DNA of 64,000 nucleotides from CAVTND01 sp963735955. GTDB taxonomy: Bacteria > Pseudomonadota > Gammaproteobacteria > Burkholderiales > Burkholderiaceae_F. Shown here piece by piece: positions 20,400 to 28,811 of the stretch. How positions within the stretch are numbered: position 1 is the first letter of the stretch; each line of letters starts with the position of its first letter. The notes below the pieces were generated by a model that did not search any database, was not told the DNA's origin, and was given only the letters and a program-made list of their open reading frames with translations. A program made the position numbers and the translations under genes. The DNA is taken from assembly GCA_963735955.1 (NCBI GenBank), contig CAVTND010000010.1, positions 248,001 through 312,000 on the forward strand. Reading direction: 5' to 3'.

Positions 20400-20969
20400 A
20401 TGAGCCGGCAGACATTCCGCCGCAAGGCCTACTGGAACCGCCCGACGATGGGGTGGTGGGAGCGCTCGTACCTGCCCGAGATCCTGCGAGGACTGGCCAT
20501 CACCGGCGGTGTGTTCCTGCGCAATATGTGGCGCTGGATAACGGGCCGCAAGGGAGCGCTGACGACCTACTACCCTGAGGAGACACGTGCCGACTACGGC
20601 CGAGCCAACCGCGGCAAGCACATCCTGACCCAGCGCCCCGACGGCAAGCCGCAGTGCGTTGCCTGCAACATGTGCGCGACTGTCTGCCCGGCGAAAGTGA
20701 TCGAAATCGAAGCGGGGTTCGATCCGCTCGACGAAGCGCATCCGAAATACCCGATCCGGTTCGAGATCGACTACTCGCGCTGCATCTTCTGCGGACTGTG
20801 CGTCGAGGCCTGCCCGGAAGACGCGATCCGCATGGTCAAGGAGGTCCCGGAGTTACCGACCTTCGATCGTGACCGTTTATGGCTGTCACTGGACGAACTG
20901 CTGCATTGGAGGCCGCAGAGTGATGTCGCCAAGCCATATCCGGCGGCCAAGCCCGTGGATCGCTCATGA
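20400..20969 (+). CDS. nuoI: NADH-quinone oxidoreductase subunit I (two 4Fe-4S)
   Basis: 189 residues from ATG 20400 (MSRQTFRRKAYWN). Two ferredoxin motifs, CVACNMCATVCP and CIFCGLCVEACP, carry N6a and N6b. The start has only a weak ribosome site after a 46-bp spacer; a TTG at 20361 in frame would add 13 residues. Confidence 0.93.
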   Translation: MSRQTFRRKAYWNRPTMGWWERSYLPEILRGLAITGGVFLRNMWRWITGRKGALTTYYPEETRADYGRANRGKHILTQRPDGKPQCVACNMCATVCPAKVIEIEAGFDPLDEAHPKYPIRFEIDYSRCIFCGLCVEACPEDAIRMVKEVPELPTFDRDRLWLSLDELLHWRPQSDVAKPYPAAKPVDRS

Positions 20970-20976
20970 GGACGCG

Positions 20977-21483
20977 ATGATCGAAATGCTTCTGCTCGGC
21001 GCCTTCGGGATTGCAGCGCTCGGCTCCGGACTGCTGATGCTGGTCCTGCGCGATCCGATGCGCGTGGCTCTGGCGCTGATTGCCGCGATGCTGTCGTTAG
21101 CAGGCATCTATGCATTGCTCGGCGTACACGTGATCGCCGTGTTCCAGGTGCTGATCTATGTCGGTGCCGTAATGGTGTTCATGGTGTACGCAATCATGCT
21201 GCTCGACCCGCGCGATAGCTCCTACCGGGAGCGCTTTTCGCGGTGGCTCATACCGGGCAGCGTCGGCGGTCTGCTGCTGGCGGCTGTTCTCGCGCAAGTC
21301 CTCTGGGGCGCGGTGGTGCAGCCGGCGCGGAGCGCAAGCAGCGCAGGGTTTGGCGTTCAGTCCTTTGCTTCGGTGTTCCTGCAGGAGTACTGGCTGCACT
21401 TCGAGCTCGTTTCGGTCCTGCTGGTGGTTGCGGTGGTGGCAGCGCTCGCGATTCTGCGGGTGGGGAAACGCAGCCATGGATAA
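20977..21483 (+). CDS. nuoJ: NADH-quinone oxidoreductase subunit J
   Basis: 168 residues with five helices. VFQVLIYVGAVMVFMVYAIMLL contains the pi-bulge helix typical of NuoJ. ATG 20977 is chosen from the family start; the 3' end overlaps nuoK by 8 bp. Confidence 0.94.
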   Translation: MIEMLLLGAFGIAALGSGLLMLVLRDPMRVALALIAAMLSLAGIYALLGVHVIAVFQVLIYVGAVMVFMVYAIMLLDPRDSSYRERFSRWLIPGSVGGLLLAAVLAQVLWGAVVQPARSASSAGFGVQSFASVFLQEYWLHFELVSVLLVVAVVAALAILRVGKRSHG

Positions 21484-21778
21484 GCTGCACTGGCTCCTCG
21501 CGTTGAGCGCCGTGCTGTTCACGCTTGGCCTGCTTGGCGTGATCATCCGGCGCAACGTCCTGGTCATGCTGATGTGCATGGAACTGATGCTCAATGGCGT
21601 GAACCTGAGCCTCGTGAGTTTTGCACAGCAGGCGGATTCTCCGGCTGGCGCCGTGCTGGTGTTCCTGGTGTTCGTGGTTGCTGCCTCGGAAGTCGCGATC
21701 GCGATTCCGATCGTGCTGCTGCTGGTGCGGCGCAAGCGCGCGCTGGACCTCGACGCCTTCAGCGAACTGAGAGGTTGA
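21476..21778 (+). CDS. nuoK: NADH-quinone oxidoreductase subunit K
   Basis: 100 residues, three helices. The conserved acidic residues of the proton path are in MCMELMLNGVNL and ASEVAIAIPI. Overlaps the end of nuoJ. Confidence 0.95.
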   Translation: MDKLHWLLALSAVLFTLGLLGVIIRRNVLVMLMCMELMLNGVNLSLVSFAQQADSPAGAVLVFLVFVVAASEVAIAIPIVLLLVRRKRALDLDAFSELRG

Positions 21779-21782
21779 ATCG

Positions 21783-23675
21783 ATGGGCCAGCCTCTGTTG
21801 AGCCAAACCCTTAGCTGGATCGTTGTCCTGCCGCTGCTGGGTTTCCTGCTGAACGGGCTGATCGGGCGGCGCCTTGGCGACCGCATGGTCAGCGTGATCG
21901 GCTGCGGCCTGCCGCTGATTGCGTTTGTCCTGGCCGTCAAGTGCGTGATCGACCTGCTGGCGCAACACCACGGTGCACTGGTCGAGACCGCATATCGCTG
22001 GGCCCTGATTGGCGATCGTTCATTCGAGATCGAGTTCTATTTCGACCGCCTGACGGCTGTAATGACATTGGTGGTGACCGGCGTGGGCACGCTGATCCAC
22101 ATCTACTCGATCGGCTACATGAAGGGGGACGCCGGCTATGCGCGCTACTTCGCCTACCTGAACCTGTTCCTGTTCTTCATGCTGATGCTGGTGCTGGGAC
22201 GTTCGCTGCTGGTGCTGTTCGTCGGCTGGGAGGGAGTGGGGCTTGCGTCCTATCTGTTGATCGGATTCTGGTTCGAGGACCCCGACAAGGCGCGTGCGGG
22301 CACCAAGGCCTTCATTACGAACCGGGTCGGAGATGCCGGTTTCCTGCTCGGCATGTTCGTGTTGTTCCAGGCGTTCGGCACGCTTGACATGGACCGCATC
22401 AATGCAGCATTCGCGACGGGCAACGCGGTCGCGGTGTCGGCGAGCCTGGTCGGAGTGCTGTTGTTCATCGGCGCGACCGGAAAATCCGCGCAGATTCCGC
22501 TGCATGTCTGGCTGCCGGATGCGATGGCCGGCCCGACGCCGGTGTCTGCACTGATCCACGCAGCGACGATGGTGACGGCCGGCGTCTATCTGGTCGCCAG
22601 GATGTCGGCCATCTATCTGCAGGCGCCGGACGCCAGCGCACTGATCGCCTGGATCGGTGTGGCTACGGCTTTGTTCGCTGCCACGATTGCCGTGGTGCAG
22701 ACCGACATCAAGAAGGTTCTCGCCTACTCGACCATCTCGCAACTCGGATTGATGTTCGTAGCCCTCGGCGTCGGAGCATATGGTGTAGCGATCTTCCACC
22801 TCGTCACGCACGCCTTCTTCAAGGCCTGCCTGTTTCTCGGCGCGGGCAGCGTGATCCACGCACTCAGCGGCGAACAGGACGTGCGCAAGATGGGCGCGCT
22901 GGCGCGCCGAATTCCACTGACCTTCGTCACCTTTGCAATCGCGACCGGCGCGATCGCCGGATTGCCGCCGCTTGCCGGTTTCTTTTCGAAAGACGAGATC
23001 CTTTGGTTCGCATTGGCGAGTTCGCGTGGCGGATCTGTACTGCTGTTCAGCCTCGCAGCCTTTACGGCATTGCTGACGGCGTTTTACATGTTCCGATTGC
23101 TCTGGCTGGTTTTCTTCGGCACGTCCCGCCTCGACGAGCACGCGCAGGCTCATGTTCACGAATCTCCACTGTCAATGGGTTCGGTGTTGTTCCTGCTGGC
23201 GGCGCTGTCGACCGTCGGTGGTTTCATCGCGGTGCCGCACTTTCTTGAAAGCCTGCTGCCGGAGCCACCATTGGTACCGGGCATGGCGAACTTGCAGATG
23301 GCCGTGCTGATTGGCTCGATCGCGATCGCGCTGCTGGGCCTGGGAGCAGCGGCATGGGCGTACGGCGCGGATGCGAAGCGCGCGGAACTCCTGCGACCGC
23401 ACTTCGAAGTACTGCACCGGGTGCTGAGCAACAAGTATTACGTCGACGAGATCTACACAGCGTTGATCGGACGTCCCTTGTACTGGATTTCAGACCGGGT
23501 CTTCGTGCGACTCGGCGACCGCTGGCTGCTCGACGGCACGCTGCACAGCCTGGCAGCCATGGGCAAGCGCGGCGCTGCCGTCCTGGCGCGGGTGCAAAGC
23601 GGGGCACTGCAGCGCTACATGCTGCTGGTACTGGCCGGTCTCGTCGCCGCGCTGTGGTGGGGCAGCCATGGATAA
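21783..23675 (+). CDS. nuoL: NADH-quinone oxidoreductase subunit L
   Basis: 630 residues, antiporter-like, with a long C-terminal lateral helix region. Conserved segments GWEGVGLASYLLIGFWF, GKSAQIPLHVWLPDAM and HAFFKACLFLGAGSVIHAL are seen. Starts 4 bp after nuoK and overlaps nuoM by 8 bp. Confidence 0.96.
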   Translation: MGQPLLSQTLSWIVVLPLLGFLLNGLIGRRLGDRMVSVIGCGLPLIAFVLAVKCVIDLLAQHHGALVETAYRWALIGDRSFEIEFYFDRLTAVMTLVVTGVGTLIHIYSIGYMKGDAGYARYFAYLNLFLFFMLMLVLGRSLLVLFVGWEGVGLASYLLIGFWFEDPDKARAGTKAFITNRVGDAGFLLGMFVLFQAFGTLDMDRINAAFATGNAVAVSASLVGVLLFIGATGKSAQIPLHVWLPDAMAGPTPVSALIHAATMVTAGVYLVARMSAIYLQAPDASALIAWIGVATALFAATIAVVQTDIKKVLAYSTISQLGLMFVALGVGAYGVAIFHLVTHAFFKACLFLGAGSVIHALSGEQDVRKMGALARRIPLTFVTFAIATGAIAGLPPLAGFFSKDEILWFALASSRGGSVLLFSLAAFTALLTAFYMFRLLWLVFFGTSRLDEHAQAHVHESPLSMGSVLFLLAALSTVGGFIAVPHFLESLLPEPPLVPGMANLQMAVLIGSIAIALLGLGAAAWAYGADAKRAELLRPHFEVLHRVLSNKYYVDEIYTALIGRPLYWISDRVFVRLGDRWLLDGTLHSLAAMGKRGAAVLARVQSGALQRYMLLVLAGLVAALWWGSHG

Positions 23676-25221
23676 CGCAGGCCTGCTGAACCTGGTGCTG
23701 TTCCTGCCGCTGATCGGGATCGCGGCGCTGTGGGCGCTCCCCACCGGACGTGATGATCTCGTCCGGGGCGTGTCGTTCGCGGTAATGCTCGTTCAGTTTC
23801 TGCTGGTCGCGCTGCTGTACACGCGCTTTGATCCGAGCACGCCGGGACTTCAGTTTGAAACGCGGGTGGCGTGGATTGCTGACTGGGGCGTCTACTACCA
23901 GATCGGTCTCGACGGCTACAACGTGCTGCTGGTACTGCTGACGGCGTTTCTCGCGCCACTGGTCGTCGCCGGCAGCTTCAGCGCGATCCGGCAAGACCTG
24001 AGGCTTTTCCACGCGATGGTGCACCTGATCCAGTTCACCATGCTCGGAACTTTCCTGGCCCAGGACCTGTTCCTGTTCTATCTGTTCTGGGAAGCGATGC
24101 TGATACCGCTGTTCCTGATCATCGGCATCTGGGGTGGCGAACGACGCATTTATGCGACCCTGAAGTTTGTTCTGTACACCGCCTTCGGCAGCATTCTGAT
24201 GCTCGCGGCGGTGATCTACCTTGTTGTCTCGCTCAAGGAGACGAGCGGCATTGTTTCCTTCGCCTTCGCCGACCTGTATCGCGCTCAACTGCCGCTGTCG
24301 GTGCAGTCCCTCCTGCTCGGCGCCTTCGCATTGTCGTTTGCGATCAAGGTGCCGATGGTGCCATTTCACACCTGGCTTCCCGACGCGCATGTCGAGGCGC
24401 CGACAGCCGGTTCGGTGATCCTTGCGGGCGTGCTACTGAAAATGGGCACCTATGGCTTCATGAAGCTCGCGTTTCCCCTGTTTCCGGATGCCACGCGACT
24501 CTATGCCCCGTTCATTGCAACGCTGGCGGTGGTCAGCATCATTTACGGCGCGTGCCTGGCGCTGGTCCAGACCGATATCAAGAAGATCATTGCCTACTCG
24601 TCGATCAGCCATCTCGGATACGTAATGCTTGGCCTTATCAGCCTAGATCTGATCGGTATCCAGGGGGCAGTGGTGCAGATGGTCAGCCATGGTCTGGTCG
24701 CAGGCGGACTGTTCCTGATGATCGGCATGATCTACGAACGCTGTCATACGCGGGAGCTGGCGGCCTATGGCGGCCTTGCGCGCCTGCTGCCGGTGTACTC
24801 GGTGTTTTTCGCGCTGCTTACCCTCGCGTCGATTGGATTGCCAACGACGAGCGGCTTCACCGGCGAATTCCTGGTTTTGCTCGGTGCATTCACCGCGTCC
24901 TGGCCAATTCACCTGCAGGGCGACAACGTTCCGCTGGCCATCGCGGTCAGCGCGGTGGCCGGCGTGGTGCTGGGCGCGCTGTACATGCTGCGCTTTGCCC
25001 AGCGCTTTCTGTTCGGCGCCGCATTGGCTCCGGGCCAGCCGCTGGTCGACCTGAATCTGCGCGAAAAGGCGATTCTCGGTGCGATCGTGGCCGCGGTGTT
25101 CGCCCTCGGACTTTTCCCCGATGAGCCCATGCGCAAGACCGAGATGGCGGCGCGGCAATTCCAGCAACTGGTGGGTGCTGTTCGCACCGAAGCACGCGTC
25201 GTGCACGAGGTCGGACGATGA
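23668..25221 (+). CDS. nuoM: NADH-quinone oxidoreductase subunit M
   Basis: 517 residues, antiporter-like. LFYLFWEAMLIPLFLIIGIWGG and KVPMVPFHTWLPDAHVEAPT are family signatures, carrying the key Glu and Lys of proton pumping. Overlaps nuoL and nuoN. Confidence 0.96.
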   Translation: MDNAGLLNLVLFLPLIGIAALWALPTGRDDLVRGVSFAVMLVQFLLVALLYTRFDPSTPGLQFETRVAWIADWGVYYQIGLDGYNVLLVLLTAFLAPLVVAGSFSAIRQDLRLFHAMVHLIQFTMLGTFLAQDLFLFYLFWEAMLIPLFLIIGIWGGERRIYATLKFVLYTAFGSILMLAAVIYLVVSLKETSGIVSFAFADLYRAQLPLSVQSLLLGAFALSFAIKVPMVPFHTWLPDAHVEAPTAGSVILAGVLLKMGTYGFMKLAFPLFPDATRLYAPFIATLAVVSIIYGACLALVQTDIKKIIAYSSISHLGYVMLGLISLDLIGIQGAVVQMVSHGLVAGGLFLMIGMIYERCHTRELAAYGGLARLLPVYSVFFALLTLASIGLPTTSGFTGEFLVLLGAFTASWPIHLQGDNVPLAIAVSAVAGVVLGALYMLRFAQRFLFGAALAPGQPLVDLNLREKAILGAIVAAVFALGLFPDEPMRKTEMAARQFQQLVGAVRTEARVVHEVGR

Positions 25222-26603
25222 ACTGGGACGCCGCACTGATCGCACTGCTGCCCGAGCATCTGCTGCTGCTTGGGATCGTTCTCCTGATCGTCGTCGAGAT
25301 GGCTGCACCGCGTTCGCGCGCGGCGCTTGCTGTTGCATTGCTGTCCCTGGTCGCGGCTGCCATGGCGGCGGCCGCGCTATGGATGGGCGGCACAGACGCC
25401 GTGCCATTTCCCGGACAACTGTCGATCGATCCGGACGCGCTGCTTGCGAAAACACTGGTGTTGGCGCTAGCGGTGCCGGTGATGCTGATCTCGCGCGACG
25501 ATTTCCCGAGCCCACCGTTCCAGACCCTGGTCCTGTCTTCGCTGTATGGACTGTGCGTGTTGATATCGGCAGACAGCTTCCTGACCCTGTTCCTTGGGCT
25601 CGAGCTGATGTCGCTTCCGGTCTATGCGCTCGTGGTCCTTGCATACCGGCGGCCGCAATCCGCCGAGGCGGCCCTGAAGTACCTGGTAATCGGAGGCACC
25701 GCGTCGGCCCTGCTGCTGCTCGGGGCCTCAATGCTGTATGGCGTGAGCGGCACACTCGATCTCGAGGCATTTCGCCAGGCGCTCGGTTCGGTCGATCCAC
25801 TCGCAACGATGGCGGCGATGCTGGTGATCGTCGCCTTCTTCGTCAAGGCGGCGATCGTGCCGTTCCACGCCTGGGCACCGGATGCCTATGAGACGGCCGC
25901 CATTCCGGTCACTGCCTACATGGCTGCGCTGATCAAGGCCGGCGTACTGCTGGCCGCCATGCGATTGATCGGGACCGCAACGCTCGCTCCGGCATTCGTC
26001 GGACTGATCGCGCTGCTTCCACTCGTTTCGATCGTCTGGGGCAATCTGACCGCCATGCGGCAGGACAGCCTGCGCCGGATGATGGCCTACTCGTCGATCG
26101 CGCACGCCGGCTACCTGTTCTATGCCTTCCTGGGGGAGGGCGAGACCCGATTCTCCGCGATTGCGTTCTACCTGCTGGCCTACGGGCTCATGAACATCCT
26201 TGCGTTCGCAGCCTTGCCGCAGAACGCAGACGATGAATCGCGCGATCGTCTCGAGAGCCTGCGCGGGCTGTTTCAACGCGAGCCTTTTGCGGCGATCGCG
26301 ATCGGCATTGCGATGCTGTCACTGGCGGGAATTCCGCCGTTTCCAGGCTTCGTCGCCAAGTTCCTGATCTTCTGGAATGTGATGGCGGCCGGCTACACGC
26401 TGTACGCCATCCTCGGCCTGGTCGGCAGTTACCTCGGCATCTACTTCTACCTGCGCGTGATTCAGGCGCTGTTCATGAGCACCGGGGAAGCGGCCGCCGG
26501 CCAGCGCGGGACCGGTCGATCCGCCTGGATCGCCGGAGTCGTCTGCCTCGCCGCCGCGGTGCTGGTGATGGTGTTTCCGGGCTGGGTGCTGGCGCGGTTT
26601 TAG
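25218..26603 (+). CDS. nuoN: NADH-quinone oxidoreductase subunit N
   Basis: 461 residues with about fourteen helices. LGLELMSLPVYALV, KAAIVPFHAWAPDAYE and AYSSIAHAGYL are typical of NuoN. Last gene of the operon; the start overlaps the nuoM stop (ATGA). Confidence 0.95.
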   Translation: MNWDAALIALLPEHLLLLGIVLLIVVEMAAPRSRAALAVALLSLVAAAMAAAALWMGGTDAVPFPGQLSIDPDALLAKTLVLALAVPVMLISRDDFPSPPFQTLVLSSLYGLCVLISADSFLTLFLGLELMSLPVYALVVLAYRRPQSAEAALKYLVIGGTASALLLLGASMLYGVSGTLDLEAFRQALGSVDPLATMAAMLVIVAFFVKAAIVPFHAWAPDAYETAAIPVTAYMAALIKAGVLLAAMRLIGTATLAPAFVGLIALLPLVSIVWGNLTAMRQDSLRRMMAYSSIAHAGYLFYAFLGEGETRFSAIAFYLLAYGLMNILAFAALPQNADDESRDRLESLRGLFQREPFAAIAIGIAMLSLAGIPPFPGFVAKFLIFWNVMAAGYTLYAILGLVGSYLGIYFYLRVIQALFMSTGEAAAGQRGTGRSAWIAGVVCLAAAVLVMVFPGWVLARF

Positions 26604-26606
26604 CGG

Positions 26607-26647
26607 GAGCTTCTCTAAGCCGCATCGAGAAGGATCTTTCTCCCGGG
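26607..26647 (+). terminator. Possible terminator after nuoN
   Basis: A CGGGAG ... CTCCCG outer pairing with an inner CTTCTC ... GAGAAG pairing lies just behind the nuoN stop. No clear T run follows, so this may be a weak or factor-dependent end. Confidence 0.3.
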
Positions 26648-26673
26648 CTGTAGGCAGTTCGGCGCTGATTGTG

Positions 26674-27021
26674 TCAGTTCGCCGGCCACACGGATGCCGC
26701 ACTCAACTTGCTGTTCATCGCGTCGGGCACAACGAAGTCCACCTGGATCTTGTCACCCGCCTTCAGCTTGGACAGGTCGTACACGCCCTCAGCCACGTAG
26801 ACATCGCCCGTCCGTCCATCGGCTGCGCGCATCCGAATCGTGCGGGCATAGGAGTCGATCGAGATGACCGAGTAAACGGCAGGTTGCGGCGCATAGTTGA
26901 TGCCGCCCCCCTGCATACGCTGACCACCTCCATCCCCCCCGCCTGATCGCTGGGCAAGAACGGCCTGCAGTGGCAACACAGCCAGCAGTCCGCAGCAAAC
27001 CAGTTTGATGAATGTCCGCAT
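26674..27021 (-). CDS. Small secreted protein of unknown function, 115 aa
   Basis: ATG 27021 has a good AGGGAGG ribosome site. Residues 1-23 form a signal peptide (cleavage after VLAQ or nearby), followed by a Gly-rich patch (RSGGGDGGGQRMQGGG). The rest resembles a short beta-rich domain with an AVYSVISIDSYARTIRMRAADGR stretch and LKAGDKIQVDFVVP, suggesting an OB-like or copper-chaperone-like fold. No catalytic motif is recognised. It stands alone between nuoN and an oxygenase-like gene. Confidence 0.6.
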   Translation of the reverse strand: MRTFIKLVCCGLLAVLPLQAVLAQRSGGGDGGGQRMQGGGINYAPQPAVYSVISIDSYARTIRMRAADGRTGDVYVAEGVYDLSKLKAGDKIQVDFVVPDAMNSKLSAASVWPAN

Positions 27022-27298
27022 GTTGGGCCTCCCTGTGCTGAATTGAAGTCTCAACTCCACCTCCCCAGTTGTCTACAGCTCGAAGCCGAGTCGCGAAGTC
27101 CATAGTTCCATCGAACCAGCGGCCGAGGCGGTTTAGCCGATGACTTTACCTGCGGCTGGAAAGTGTGACTGTCCGCTGTTCGGCCGATTGGCCGCCGGGC
27201 CTGCGGTCCGCCTTTGGTTGGGCCCAGGCAGGGCAATCACTGTTTAGCACACGGGCCGTGGCTCCGGAAGGCCGGGCCGCGACGACACACCATTCGTC

Positions 27299-27943
27299 CT
27301 ACCAAAGCGGTTTGCTCAGCAGTTCGGTGAAGGACGAAAACATGACATTGAAGCTGACACTGATTCTTTCTTCCTTGCTCATGTTGGCGTCCACCGAGTG
27401 TTCCAGCCAGGACGGAAACATCAGCAGCGTGCCGTTGCGCACGCTCACGACGACCTGGTCGGTGTTCTGGGACGTCAACTCCAGCACCGGAGGTCGGATG
27501 ACGCCAGTCTGAGGTCTCGCATCATGAAAGTTGATGGTGTCGGCGCCCGGTTGAACGCTTACATAGTAGACACCGCTCAGGAAATTGTTCGGGTGGCAAT
27601 GCGCCTTGTGGGAGGCGCCCGGCGCGAGCACCGTGGCCCAACAGCCGGTGATCTCGTATGCCTCTGCTCCGATGCGCAGGAATCGCAGAATGCTGCCGGC
27701 GCCGCGATCGATACAGGCCACGAGCTCGCGAAACTCCTCGCGTTCATGCAAGGCGTGCCCCGACTGCCAGCCCTGACCGGCTTCCAGCGCCGGCAGGCCG
27801 CGCCGCAACTCGGCTAGCGCCGCCAAAATCCCGGCGTTCAGCGCATCGCGCAAGTCTGTCAGGATCTGAATCTTCCAGACCAGCGTGGGAAACATCGGAA
27901 TGACATCCGAGGCTTCCATCCATCGACTGCTTTCCTTGCCCAT
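27299..27943 (-). CDS. Putative 2-oxoglutarate-Fe(II) oxygenase, 214 aa
   Basis: The core HCHPNNFLSGVYYVSVQPGA supplies the first metal ligands and the later LLMFPSWLEHSVDAN supplies the distal His, with RISVSFNVMF as the closing strand and likely 2-oxoglutarate Arg. This pattern matches the uncharacterised 2OG-Fe(II) oxygenase family TIGR02466. The substrate is unknown. It starts about 11 bp after the end of the Mut7-C gene. Confidence 0.7.
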   Translation of the reverse strand: MGKESSRWMEASDVIPMFPTLVWKIQILTDLRDALNAGILAALAELRRGLPALEAGQGWQSGHALHEREEFRELVACIDRGAGSILRFLRIGAEAYEITGCWATVLAPGASHKAHCHPNNFLSGVYYVSVQPGADTINFHDARPQTGVIRPPVLELTSQNTDQVVVSVRNGTLLMFPSWLEHSVDANMSKEERISVSFNVMFSSFTELLSKPLW

Positions 27944-27954
27944 GGGACTTGGCG

Positions 27955-28719
27955 TCAGGACGGCGCCAGAAGCTCATCCAGCATCGAGCGCATGCGCCGC
28001 CAGTGCGATCCCTCCCAGAATACGCGCTGGCAGACGTCGCAGAAGCTGAAGTGCTCATAGTGCGCGCGCACAGTCGGCGGCAGCACTGCTGCCACCTGCG
28101 CCTTGTCGATCGAATGCAGAGGCGCATTGCAGTGCAGACACAAGGTGAATGGCCGGGCGCTGCGCGCCAGGTCCAGGCGAGTCAAAGATCTCGCGCAATT
28201 GCTGCTGCCGATCGCAGGGCATGCACGTAGCAGCCGTGCGTGATGCCCCGCCGCTTGAGCAGTTCACGATCGCGGGTCAGCACGATGCGGTCTTCGGCGC
28301 TGCTAATGCGCTCGATTTCGTCGTCGTGAAAGTGGTTGTCGTACAGGGTGTCGAAGCCGCTCATGCGCAGCAGTCGAGCAAGCCCGCCCAAATGCGCATC
28401 GGCGATGAAACGCGTCACGCGCAGCGGCTGCTCTCGCACGCGCAGCAGCGGCGCGATATCGAGCGCTTCGAACTTGGGATACACCGCCACGCGGTCACCG
28501 TCGCCGAGCAGACGAGTCGAAGCCCACCGACTCGCCGTTGACCAGCACCAGTTCGACCTCGGTGTGCGGCACGCCGAGTGCTTCGATCATGTGCTTGGTC
28601 GTCGCCGCGCGCGCGCACGCGCAGACGAACTCGTGGCCGCGCCGGTCGGGCGCGAGGAAATCGTTCAGTTCCTCATAGAAGCGGAAGGTCGCAGCGACCA
28701 TCGCGACAGCATTGCACAA
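27955..28719 (-). CDS. Mut7-C RNase-domain protein with N-terminal ubiquitin-like domain (frame breaks)
   Basis: Three minus-strand pieces join into one known architecture. The N-terminal part (MVAATFRFYEELNDFLAPDRR to VNGESVGFD) is the Mut7-C ubiquitin-like domain. The middle piece (RVAVYPKFEALDI, then RFIADAHLGGLARLLRMSGFDT and RIVLTRDRELLKRRG) is the PIN-like Mut7-C nuclease. The last piece has a zinc ribbon, CLHCNAPL with CDVCQRVFWEGSHWRRM. Single-base breaks occur near 28505 and twice near 28180-28200. In an intact gene the product would be about 250 residues; its RNA substrate is unknown. Confidence 0.7.
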
Positions 28720-28811
28720 AGACCCACCGCGCTGCCGTAGGCGCCACTTGCAGCAAGTTCAATGACCAGACCCGACGGCTTCCGGGCGTTACTGGCACTG
28801 GCGGGTCCACT